DNA of 14,798 bases, taken from assembly GCA_025356765.1 (NCBI GenBank), contig JANXRO010000040.1, positions 1 through 14,798 of the forward strand, written 5' to 3'. The notes below the pieces were generated by a model that saw only the letters and a program-made list of their open reading frames with translations, made no database searches and was not told the DNA's origin. Within the stretch, counting starts at the first letter, position 1. Each line of letters begins with the position of its first letter. Both the position numbers and the translations under genes were made by a program. This DNA is from Hyphomicrobiales bacterium (GTDB taxonomy: Bacteria > Pseudomonadota > Alphaproteobacteria > Rhizobiales > Aestuariivirgaceae). Of the stretch, positions 7,073 through 14,060 are shown in pieces.

Positions 7073-7182
7073 AGGGGTATAACAGAACTTGCTGACAGGT
7101 TTTTTACTCATAGCATGCAAAAATGCCTTGTGAGATGGTTTTTTCAGGGCCAAACTCGAAATTGCCGGAATAAAACCCATTT

Positions 7183-7201
7183 GTATCAAATCTTCGGGTA
7201 T
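7183..7201. promoter_or_regulatory. predicted operator, copy 3 (transporter operon)
   Basis: GTATC-N9-GGTAT, same arms and same spacing as the other two copies. It ends 15 bp before the TTGACA of the transporter promoter, which is activator-like unless a second promoter with its -10 at 7184-7189 (TATCAA, with TTGCCG at 7162-7167, spacer 16) is the true one. Confidence 0.55.
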
Positions 7202-7216
7202 GTATCGTTCTTCTCG

Positions 7217-7244
7217 TTGACATTCCCTGCCTGCTTGATAGAGT
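7217..7244 (+). promoter_or_regulatory. transporter operon promoter
   Basis: A perfect -35 TTGACA (7217-7222) is followed after 16 bp by TAGAGT (7239-7244), four of six -10 positions. Transcription would start near 7251, leaving a ~70-nt leader before the binding-protein gene. Confidence 0.5.
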
Positions 7245-7320
7245 GTGGTTGAAGACATGCAAAGCAAGACGTGTCGAAAGTTTCCGTCGCAAGAACGGCG
7301 GTCAACCCAGGGAGAATGAA

Positions 7321-8589
7321 ATGTTCAAGAAACTGTTTACGGCTACGTTGTTATCAACGGCGCTTTTTGCCAGCAGTGCATTTGCGAAAGAAACTGTCGC
7401 GTGGTGGGATTTCCTCGGCGGCGGCGACGGCGTTCGCATGAAGCAGCTGATTTCTGATTTCAACAAAGACCATGCCGACAAGATCGAAATTGAAGCCACC
7501 ACGCTGGAATGGGGTGTGCCCTTCTATACCAAGGTGCAAACATCTTCAGCTGTTGGCGAAGCACCAGACATTATGACCTATCATGCCAGCCGCATTCCAT
7601 TGGCTGTGTCGCAAGGTATTCTTCAAGAAATCACCCCAGATGATTACAAGACCATGGGCCTTTCCAAGGCTGATTATCCAGATGCGATTTGGAACGCCAT
7701 TACCCAAGATGGCAAGCAATATGCTGTGCCTTTAGATACGCACCCCATCGTTCTTTATTACAACAAAGACATTCTGGGCAAAGCTGGCTTGCTAGACGAC
7801 AAAGGCATTCCAAAAGGCCTCAATGGTGCCGAAAATTTCAAGGCTGCATTGGGCAAGGCTAAAGCAGCTGGTGCCAAGTGGGGCATTGCTGGCGTGACAG
7901 CAGACGGCAACTTTATGTATCGCACAATCTATTCATTAATGGGCCAGCAAGACGGCGAGTTGATGACAGATGGCAAGTTCTTGGCTGGTGATAACCCCAA
8001 GAAGCTTGAAAATGCTTTGGCCGTGCTTTCAGATTGGACAAAGAGCGGACTGCAATCTCCCTACACTGATTATCCATCAGCTGTGGCCCTGTTCACATCG
8101 GGATCAGCGGCGATGATGATCAATGGTGTGTGGGAAGTTCCCACAATGACTGATTTGAAGGCCAAGGGAAAATTGTTTGAATGGGGCGCTGTTGAACTTC
8201 CAACAATCTTTGCGCATCCTTCAACTTATTCTGACAGCCACACCTTCGCCATTCCTGTCAACAAGGGCAAAACTGCAACACCTGAAAAGCACGCTGCGGT
8301 TCTTGAAGTGATGAGCTGGATGGACAAGCATTCGCTGTTCTGGGCAACGGCTGGGCATATTCCTGCTTATGGCCCAGTGCGCGCAACGGATGAATATAAG
8401 AAGATGCAACCGAACGCCACCTATTCACCGCTGACAGCAAACATGATCTTTGATCCGAAGTCTCCGCTGTTTGGTGTTGCTGGGCCAGTGTTTGATGTGA
8501 TGTCTACATACTTCGTTCCAACCTTGAACGGTGAAATGGACCCAGCGCAAGCCGTGGAAAAAATCAAAACTGATCTTGGTAAGATGTAA
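7321..8589 (+). CDS. sugar ABC transporter periplasmic substrate-binding protein
   Basis: 422 aa including a Sec signal peptide: Met-Phe-Lys-Lys, a hydrophobic core, and an AFA/KE cleavage site after residue 22. The mature protein is a cluster-B/family-1 carbohydrate-binding protein like MalE or UgpB. It shows TVAWWDF near the mature start, GEAPDIMTYHASR, a central YAVPLDTHPIVLYYNKDIL and, near the C-terminus, GHIPAYGPV. It captures the sugar in the periplasm and delivers it to the two permeases downstream. The frame is open upstream to 7243, but ATG 7321 has GGAG 6 nt before it and gives a clean signal peptide. A strong hairpin separates it from the permease genes. The substrate is inferred from the neighbouring GH51 gene: probably an arabinose-containing oligosaccharide. 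Confidence 0.93.
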   Translation: MFKKLFTATLLSTALFASSAFAKETVAWWDFLGGGDGVRMKQLISDFNKDHADKIEIEATTLEWGVPFYTKVQTSSAVGEAPDIMTYHASRIPLAVSQGILQEITPDDYKTMGLSKADYPDAIWNAITQDGKQYAVPLDTHPIVLYYNKDILGKAGLLDDKGIPKGLNGAENFKAALGKAKAAGAKWGIAGVTADGNFMYRTIYSLMGQQDGELMTDGKFLAGDNPKKLENALAVLSDWTKSGLQSPYTDYPSAVALFTSGSAAMMINGVWEVPTMTDLKAKGKLFEWGAVELPTIFAHPSTYSDSHTFAIPVNKGKTATPEKHAAVLEVMSWMDKHSLFWATAGHIPAYGPVRATDEYKKMQPNATYSPLTANMIFDPKSPLFGVAGPVFDVMSTYFVPTLNGEMDPAQAVEKIKTDLGKM

Positions 8590-8598
8590 GTAAGAAAG

Positions 8599-8633
8599 CT
8601 CGGGGCCGCCTTCCCTCCTGGGGCGGCCTCGGG
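8599..8633 (+). terminator. intercistronic hairpin after the binding-protein gene
   Basis: GGCCGCC (8604-8610) pairs perfectly with GGCGGCC (8622-8628). The stem extends by G-U, G-C, C-G, U-G and C-G to about 12 bp around an 11-nt loop. No T-tract follows, so full rho-independent termination is unlikely. In this position such structures usually protect the binding-protein mRNA 3' end or partly attenuate, so the binding protein is made in excess of the permeases. Confidence 0.7.
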
Positions 8634-8709
8634 AATATCTGATGTTTGCACATGCCCGCACCCGCAGCTAGAATTGTTCGAATGGTGTTCTTGTCTGTTC
8701 AGGTTTGAA

Positions 8710-9597
8710 ATGATCCGCAACCTTGCCAAAGAAAATCTGATTGCGCTGGTTTTTGTGGCACCTTTTGTCGCCCTCTTTGGCTTGCTGTTCATATATCCCA
8801 CAATTGCAATGTTCATCACCTCATTCACAGATGCGCCTTTGATCGGTGCTGGAAAATGGGTGGGGATTGCCAACTATGTTCGCCTTGCCAGTGATGCAAA
8901 ATTTGGATTGGCGCTGTGGAACACTGGCTATTTCGTTCTGCTGTCTGTCATCCCGGGCACATTTGTGGCACTGCTTGTTGCAGTGGGTGTGAGCCGCCTT
9001 TCGGGGTGGACGCAAGCCATCGTGCTGGCCCTGTTTTTCCTGCCCTATATCCTGCCTGTCTCGGTGGTCTACAGGTTGTGGGATTGGGTTTTGAACTTTC
9101 AATTCGGCCTAGCCATGCATGTGCTGGATGCACTGTGGATTCCGCGTGTGCCAGTTTTCAAAACCATCACGTGGTTCATGCCTGCAGTGGCTGTTGTTAC
9201 CATTTGGTGGACTGCGGGCTTTTCGTTCCTGCTGTTTCTGGCTGGCTTGCGCGCCATCCCGCCTGAAATTTACGAAGCTGCGGCGTTGGATAATTCCAAC
9301 GGCTGGACGACATTTCGCAAAATCACATGGCCTCTGTTGTGGCCCGTGACAGCACTGGTTCTGACAATTCAATTGATCCTGCAACTGAAAATATTCGATC
9401 AGGTCTATCTTTTCTCGGTGGGCGGCAGGCCGAACGACACCATGGTGATGGTGCAATATATTTATGTTAAAGCGCTGGTCAACAACCAGGGCGGCCAAGC
9501 CGCAGCCATCGCCGTTTCACTGTTTGTCATTGTCATCGCAATTTCAGTTTTCCAATTCCTGCTTCTGCGCCTTGCAGGAGGCGACGACAGCAAATGA
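8710..9597 (+). CDS. sugar ABC transporter permease, MalF/UgpA type
   Basis: 295 aa, an inner-membrane protein with about six hydrophobic helices (the first at residues 11-38). The cytoplasmic EAA loop EAAALDNSNGWTTFRKITWP (189-208) docks to the ATPase. It forms the translocation pore with the following permease. The start at ATG 8710 is chosen because AGG lies 6 nt upstream and the protein then begins MIRNLAKENLIAL, normal for the family; a TTG at 8674 would add an unlikely Cys-rich dozen residues. Its TGA overlaps the next ATG (ATGA at 9594-9597), so the two permeases are translationally coupled. The 120-bp gap from the binding-protein gene holds only the hairpin and the ribosome-binding site. 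Confidence 0.93.
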   Translation: MIRNLAKENLIALVFVAPFVALFGLLFIYPTIAMFITSFTDAPLIGAGKWVGIANYVRLASDAKFGLALWNTGYFVLLSVIPGTFVALLVAVGVSRLSGWTQAIVLALFFLPYILPVSVVYRLWDWVLNFQFGLAMHVLDALWIPRVPVFKTITWFMPAVAVVTIWWTAGFSFLLFLAGLRAIPPEIYEAAALDNSNGWTTFRKITWPLLWPVTALVLTIQLILQLKIFDQVYLFSVGGRPNDTMVMVQYIYVKALVNNQGGQAAAIAVSLFVIVIAISVFQFLLLRLAGGDDSK

Positions 9598-10436
9598 CTT
9601 ATGCAAATTTGCAACGTTGGAATCTCGCCGGTGGCCTTGTCACCGTGCTGACTGTGCTTGTCGCTGTAATTTGGGCCTTCCCGCTTTATTGGGGGGTGAT
9701 CACATCACTCAAACCTGAAGACGAAGTTGTCAGGCCCGTTCTTGAATTTTGGCCAGAACATTTCACCTTTGAAAACTATATCTCCGCCATTACCAGAACG
9801 CAGATTGGTCGGTGGTATATCAACTCTCTAATTGTTGCTGGCAGCGTGACGCTGATCACAGTGTTCACGTGCCTGTTGTGCGGTTATGCGATCTCACAAC
9901 TCAAATTTCCGGGCCGCCGAATTCTTTGGGGTTTGATCCTTGCAAGTTTCATGGTTCCAACCCAAACGCTCATCATAAATTACTTTGAGTTGATGGCCAG
10001 CTTTGGTCTTTTGAACACACTGCCCGGCATTATTCTGCCGCAACTGATCAACCCCGTTATCATCATTGTCTATAAGCAATTCTTCGATAGCGTGCCGAAA
10101 GATTTTCGAGAAGCCGCCGTGATGGACAATGCCAGCGAATGGCGCATATTTTACAAGGTTTTCATGCCGATGAATTGGGGCGTGACGGCGGCCCTTTCCA
10201 TCGTGTGCTTTATCTGGACGTGGAACGCATTTCTTTGGCCATTCCTTGCGGTGTCTCATGCAGAGATGATGACGGTGCCTGTCGGCATCACCCAGGTGAA
10301 TGACAGTTTCGGAATTTCATATGCCCACCGCTTGGCTGCCGCCGTGTTGGCTGGTTTGCCCGTTGCAGTAACATATTTGATTTTCCAGCGGCGCGTGACG
10401 CAGGCGATCACACTTTCAGCGGGCATCAAGGGCTAG
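9594..10436 (+). CDS. sugar ABC transporter permease, MalG/UgpE type
   Basis: 280 aa, an inner-membrane protein with about six helices (the first at residues 11-36, ending AFPLYWGVITSLK, typical of MalG-type N-termini). The EAA loop is REAAVMDNASEWRIFYKVFMP (172-192), followed by WTWNAFLWPF, another family marker. It pairs with the upstream permease, whose stop codon overlaps its start. The stop at 10434-10436 lies only 4 bp from the stop codon of the opposing ATPase gene, so no terminator fits between them and the two transcripts probably overlap at their 3' ends. Confidence 0.93.
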   Translation: MTYANLQRWNLAGGLVTVLTVLVAVIWAFPLYWGVITSLKPEDEVVRPVLEFWPEHFTFENYISAITRTQIGRWYINSLIVAGSVTLITVFTCLLCGYAISQLKFPGRRILWGLILASFMVPTQTLIINYFELMASFGLLNTLPGIILPQLINPVIIIVYKQFFDSVPKDFREAAVMDNASEWRIFYKVFMPMNWGVTAALSIVCFIWTWNAFLWPFLAVSHAEMMTVPVGITQVNDSFGISYAHRLAAAVLAGLPVAVTYLIFQRRVTQAITLSAGIKG

Positions 10437-10440
10437 ATCC

Positions 10441-11511
10441 CTATTGAACGTAATGGGCCTTGCCGTCTGCATCAAAGAAGTGCCCGTGCGGCATATCAAA
10501 TGAAAGTTGCACTGTCTGGCCGGGCTGGGCGGTTGAATAACCTTCATCTTGCGCAGTTAACATCTGGCCATCATTAAGCCTTGCATAGACCAGCGTTCGG
10601 TCGCCTAAGCGTTCCACCACTTTGACCACGGCTTGAATATCTCCGCCCTTGGCCACAACACGCAAGGATTCAGGGCGGATGCCAAATTCATAACTGCCCG
10701 AGGCCAATCCGGTTTTCACACTTGGCAATTTGGTTCCATCTTCCGTGATGATAGTGGCAACCTTGCCGCCGCTCACTTTCACCTTAATGAAGTTCATTGC
10801 AGGTGATCCCACAAACCCCGCCACAAACCGCGAGGCAGGGCGCGAATAAACTTCCATCGGCGTGCCGATCTGCTCAATCTTGCGATCGTTCAATACCACA
10901 ACGCGGTCAGCCAATGTCATGGCTTCGGTCTGGTCATGCGTCACATAAATGATGGTGGATTTGATGCGTTGATGCAGCTCGGCCAATTCAACGCGCGTGC
11001 GCACACGAAGCGCTGCGTCAAGGTTTGACAAGGGCTCGTCAAACAAAAATGCCTTTGGCTCTTTCACAATGGCGCGGCCAATGGCAACGCGCTGGCGCTG
11101 GCCACCGGAAAGCTGCGAAGGCTTTCGCTCAAGCAAAGATTCCATTTCCAAGATCCGCGCAGCATCAGCCACCCGCTTGTCAATTTCTGTTGCCGGAAGC
11201 CCGATGTTGTAAAGCCCAAAGGCCATATTTTCTCGAACGGTCATATGCGGATAAAGCGCATAGTTTTGGAAAACCATTGCAACATTGCGCTGACCCGGAG
11301 AGAGATTTTCACAGCGCACGCCACCGATTGTGAGAGTTCCCGAATTGATTTCTTCAAGGCCTGCAATCATTCGCAACAGTGTTGATTTTCCAGATCCGGA
11401 AGGCCCCAGAAAGACAATAAATTCCCCGTCCTTCACTTCAAGAGAAACGTTCTCAATCACCGACACTTTGCCATATGATTTTGTAACATTGTTCAAACTA
11501 ATTTCAGCCAT
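10441..11511 (-). CDS. sugar ABC transporter ATP-binding protein, MalK/UgpC type
   Basis: 356 aa, a cytoplasmic ATPase of the CUT1 family. In order: Walker A GPSGSGKST (36-44), Q-loop FQNYALYPHM (Gln82), signature LSGGQRQRV (134-142), Walker B AFLFDEP (154-160), D-loop SNLD (162-165) and switch His192 (THDQTEAMTLADRV). A C-terminal TOBE-like regulatory domain (about 240-356) is typical of MalK, UgpC and MsmX. No catalytic residue is missing. The start at 11511 has GGAG 7 nt upstream. It is on the opposite strand from the permeases, with its own control region, so it may be expressed independently and could serve other sugar transporters too. Physical adjacency and matching EAA loops make it the likely motor here. 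Confidence 0.94.
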   Translation of the reverse strand: MAEISLNNVTKSYGKVSVIENVSLEVKDGEFIVFLGPSGSGKSTLLRMIAGLEEINSGTLTIGGVRCENLSPGQRNVAMVFQNYALYPHMTVRENMAFGLYNIGLPATEIDKRVADAARILEMESLLERKPSQLSGGQRQRVAIGRAIVKEPKAFLFDEPLSNLDAALRVRTRVELAELHQRIKSTIIYVTHDQTEAMTLADRVVVLNDRKIEQIGTPMEVYSRPASRFVAGFVGSPAMNFIKVKVSGGKVATIITEDGTKLPSVKTGLASGSYEFGIRPESLRVVAKGGDIQAVVKVVERLGDRTLVYARLNDGQMLTAQDEGYSTAQPGQTVQLSFDMPHGHFFDADGKAHYVQ

Positions 11512-11603
11512 CGTGGTGCTCCAGCATGCCCGAAAATATCAGCGCGGCACTTTGCTTTTGATGTTCAACAACCCTGCCACAGTTGCGTTTTTTGTTCAAA
11601 TGT

Positions 11604-11635
11604 AAATCGCGATTTGGGTGATAAAATTGCGCAAT
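11604..11635. promoter_or_regulatory. paired palindromes upstream of the ATPase gene
   Basis: AAATCGCGATTT (11604-11615) and ATTGCGCAAT (11626-11635) are perfect palindromes. Their centres are 21 bp apart, two helical turns, and they lie about 95-125 bp upstream of the ATPase start. They look like a regulator-binding region of unknown type. Confidence 0.35.
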
Positions 11636-11723
11636 CGCGCAAAGCACGAACACCCGGAAAGATTTTTAAATTCCGCGAAGCTCAATCAATGGCGTTAATT
11701 CTGCCACTGTTTCCGGTTGCGCT

Positions 11724-11897
11724 ATGTTATCCCCATTGATCTGGCCGCTTTTTTTTATTTTGGCTTATGCCATAGAGCGTTCCATATCTCCCAGTGCAAA
11801 CGAGCTATTGGGGGCAGAGGATTATTACAAGAACAAATTTCTTCGACAACGAACCATGTTAAAGTTCCATGGCCGCTGGCGTGGCCGAAATGTTTGA
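11724..11897 (+). CDS. possible small membrane protein (57 aa), doubtful
   Basis: An ATG frame of 57 codons beginning MLSPLIWPLFFILAYAIE, one hydrophobic segment of about 16 residues, then a strongly basic tail (YKNKFLRQR through RWRGRNV). Single-span proteins with basic tails of this size exist, but I recognise no family. Against it: no Shine-Dalgarno precedes the ATG, and it uses codons rare in the neighbours (ATA twice, CTA, GGG). The frame is open upstream only to 11670. It is the sole coding candidate in the 470-bp gap and could equally be chance or a gene remnant. Confidence 0.25.
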   Translation: MLSPLIWPLFFILAYAIERSISPSANELLGAEDYYKNKFLRQRTMLKFHGRWRGRNV

Positions 11898-11930
11898 GCC
11901 TGGCACCAAAGTGCTTTATGCAATGCGGTG

Positions 11931-11955
11931 TATAGTTGATTTGCCGAAAGGCAAA
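11931..11955 (+). promoter_or_regulatory. possible hyuA -10 box and leader hairpin
   Basis: TATAGT (11931-11936) matches the -10 consensus at five of six positions, without a clear -35. Immediately after it TTTGCC-GAAA-GGCAAA (11940-11955) forms a 6-bp hairpin closed by a GNRA tetraloop, which would lie at or near the mRNA 5' end. Confidence 0.3.
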
Positions 11956-11981
11956 CGCACGAACAGATGGGCGGTTTTTTT

Positions 11982-14060
11982 ATGGCTTCAAAACAATTTC
12001 GCCTTGGCGTTGATATTGGCGGCACATTCACAGATGTAGTGTTGGAAATAGGCACGCAGCAATTTTCAACAAAGGTTTTAACCACCTATGCAGCGCCTGA
12101 AAATGCCATCATCGAAGGGCTTCATCAGGTTTGCAGAAAAGCCAACATAAAGCCTTCACAAATTACGCAAATCATTCACGGCACAACGTTGGCCACCAAT
12201 GCGTTGATTGAGCGGCGCGGCGCAAAAACAGCCTTGATCACCACCCAAGGTTTTCGTGACGTTATCGAGATGCGCACCGAAAGCCGCTTTGAACAATATG
12301 ATTTGAATTTGGTTTTGCCAGAGCCACTGTTGCCGCGCCAAAGTCGCTTCACGGTGAATGAACGCTTGAACGCAAAAGGTGAAGTGTTGGTGCCGCTGGT
12401 CCTTGCCGATGTGGAACAAGTGGCAGAGCAGATCAAGCTGGCCGGATATACATCGGTTGCGGTGGGCCTGATCCATTCCTATCTGAATGACGCCCATGAA
12501 AAAATGGTGCGCGATATAGTGGCCAGAGTAATTCCCGGCGTGATGATTTCATTGTCGTCTGAAGTGTCGCCGCAAATGCGCGAATATGAACGCTTCAACA
12601 CCACTGTGGCCAATGCCTATATCAAGCCGTTGATGAAAAGCTATCTCTCGCGGTTGCAGGGTCGTTTGAATGCAGAAGGTGTGAGTTCTCAAATATTTTT
12701 AATGCATTCTGGTGGCGGCATTATTTCAATTGAAAGTGCGGCCGAATTTCCGGTGCGCTTGGTTGAATCTGGCCCAGCAGGTGGTGCAGTTTTTGCGGCC
12801 CATATTGCTTCGCGGTTTGGTTTGAACAAAGTATTGTCATTCGACATGGGCGGCACCACGGCAAAAATATGTTTGATTAAAAACCAGACGCCAAAAACCT
12901 CGCGCGTGTTTGAAGTTGCACGCAGTTATCGGTTTAAAAAAGGCTCCGGCATGCCGATTTCAATTCCGGTGATTGATATGGTGGAAATTGGCGCGGGCGG
13001 CGGATCACTTGCCCATGTGGATAGCATGCGTCAAATTCGCGTGGGGCCGGAAAGTGCCGGATCAGAGCCGGGGCCTGCGTGTTATAATCGCGGCGGCACG
13101 AGGCCCGCGGTAACGGATGCTGATCTGGTTTTGGGAAAGCTTGATCCTGACAATTTTGCCGGCGGCTCCATTCCACTGAATGCGAAACGCTCAAGCGAAG
13201 CGCTGCAAAACCATTTGGGCAAAGTGCTTTTGATGGATGCGCAAGAAGCGGCTTTTGGCGTGGCCGAAGTTGTGGATGAGAACATGGCCAATGCAGCCCG
13301 CGTTCACGCCGTTGAAAATGGCGAAGACTTGAGCGGCTATACCATGATTGCCTTTGGTGGCTCGGCCCCCCTGCATGCGGGAAGATTGTGTGAAAAACTT
13401 GGAATAAAACGTATGCTGGTGCCGCAAGGTGCGGGCGTTGGTTCCGCCATTGGTTTTTTGCGCGCACCCTTCAGCTTTGAATCCAATCGCACAGTTTATA
13501 TGAAGCTTGACGAATTCAAGCCTGAGCTTATTTCAAAACTTTTTTCGGAATTGGAACGCGACACAACAGGCTTTGTGAAATCTTGCGCGCCAGATGAAAA
13601 AATCAAATCTGAATTTAAATGCTATATGCGTTATAAAGGCCAGGGTTGGGAAATACCCATCGCACTTTCGCCGCAACAAGCCAAGAAACCAAATGCTGCA
13701 ACATTCAAAGCTCTGTTTGAAAAAGACTATGCCGCACTTTTCGGGCGAACGGTTGAGGGCCTTGAAATTGAAGTTACCATCTGGGCTGTGAATGCCACAA
13801 CAACAGTTGCAAAAGTGGCGCGGGTTAAAACTTCTGCCAAGGCCCATGTGGTGAAGCCAAAAACTTCGCGCATGTTATATGATGCAAACCTGGGCAAGCC
13901 TGTTAAGGCCACCGTTGTTCAACGCTCTGCCATGAAGGCGGGGGACAAGGTTGCAGGCCCCGCCATTATCACCGAAGATGAAACAACAATTATTGTGCCA
14001 GCGCGGCGTTCAGCATTGATGCAAGCCGACGGCACGCTTGATGTGGTGAGTGCAAAATGA
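11982..14060 (+). CDS. hyuA: hydantoinase/oxoprolinase family subunit A (HyuA)
   Basis: 692 aa, the normal length for this family of ATP-dependent cyclic-amide hydrolases (N-methylhydantoinase, 5-oxoprolinase and acetone carboxylase relatives). It has two ASKHA-type nucleotide-binding motifs: DIGGTFTD (11-18) and FDMGGTTAK (287-295). HGTTLATNALIER (67-79), the ESGPAGG segment and GPACYNRGGTRPAVTDADL are also family markers. It works with HyuB in the cytoplasm. An ATG at 11967 in the same frame has no ribosome-binding site; ATG 11982 gives MASKQFRLGVDIGG, the usual N-terminus, behind a weak GGGCGG. Its stop overlaps the hyuB start (ATGA). The actual substrate (hydantoin, oxoproline or another ring) cannot be told from sequence, and there is no obvious link to the sugar locus. 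Confidence 0.93.
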   Translation: MASKQFRLGVDIGGTFTDVVLEIGTQQFSTKVLTTYAAPENAIIEGLHQVCRKANIKPSQITQIIHGTTLATNALIERRGAKTALITTQGFRDVIEMRTESRFEQYDLNLVLPEPLLPRQSRFTVNERLNAKGEVLVPLVLADVEQVAEQIKLAGYTSVAVGLIHSYLNDAHEKMVRDIVARVIPGVMISLSSEVSPQMREYERFNTTVANAYIKPLMKSYLSRLQGRLNAEGVSSQIFLMHSGGGIISIESAAEFPVRLVESGPAGGAVFAAHIASRFGLNKVLSFDMGGTTAKICLIKNQTPKTSRVFEVARSYRFKKGSGMPISIPVIDMVEIGAGGGSLAHVDSMRQIRVGPESAGSEPGPACYNRGGTRPAVTDADLVLGKLDPDNFAGGSIPLNAKRSSEALQNHLGKVLLMDAQEAAFGVAEVVDENMANAARVHAVENGEDLSGYTMIAFGGSAPLHAGRLCEKLGIKRMLVPQGAGVGSAIGFLRAPFSFESNRTVYMKLDEFKPELISKLFSELERDTTGFVKSCAPDEKIKSEFKCYMRYKGQGWEIPIALSPQQAKKPNAATFKALFEKDYAALFGRTVEGLEIEVTIWAVNATTTVAKVARVKTSAKAHVVKPKTSRMLYDANLGKPVKATVVQRSAMKAGDKVAGPAIITEDETTIIVPARRSALMQADGTLDVVSAK

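Larger units (their letters stand above)
7021..7320. other. divergent regulator/transporter control region
   Basis: This 300-bp non-coding stretch holds two predicted operators (7048-7066, 7183-7201), a -10 for the regulator on the minus strand, and a TTGACA promoter for the transporter on the plus strand. Between them is an imperfect hairpin (7107-7134) followed by T6. I see no credible gene here; reading frames crossing it lack start context and family-like sequence. Confidence 0.8.
11512..11981. other. intergenic region between the ATPase gene and hyuA
   Basis: About 470 bp with no recognised gene. It holds two perfect palindromes (11604-11615, 11626-11635) upstream of the ATPase, a T8 run at 11749-11756 with no convincing stem before it, a doubtful 57-codon frame (11724-11897), and a TATAGT box plus a small hairpin just before hyuA. 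Base composition is visibly more A/T-rich than in the flanking genes. No complete copy of the rTATC-N9-GGTAy motif is present. Confidence 0.7.

Noticed and set aside
7243..7320. 26-codon N-terminal extension of the binding protein
   Set aside because: It would bury the signal peptide behind a charged stretch; ATG 7321 has a good ribosome-binding site.
8674..8709. TTG start for the first permease
   Set aside because: It adds a Cys-rich stretch not typical of the family and has no Shine-Dalgarno; ATG 8710 has AGG at the right distance.
11548..11566. ATATC near the ATPase start as a fourth operator copy
   Set aside because: ATATC at about 11535-11539 is a lone half-site; no GGTAy follows at 9 bp.
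11749..11756. T8 run as a rho-independent terminator
   Set aside because: No stable inverted repeat precedes it on the plus strand, and on the minus strand the orientation is wrong for a terminator.
11717..11935. 72-codon plus-strand frame in the intergenic gap
   Set aside because: Cys/His-scattered sequence with no ribosome-binding site and no family likeness.
12934..13467. 177-codon minus-strand frame opposite hyuA
   Set aside because: Low-complexity Pro/His/Arg/Gln-rich translation inside the well-supported hyuA.
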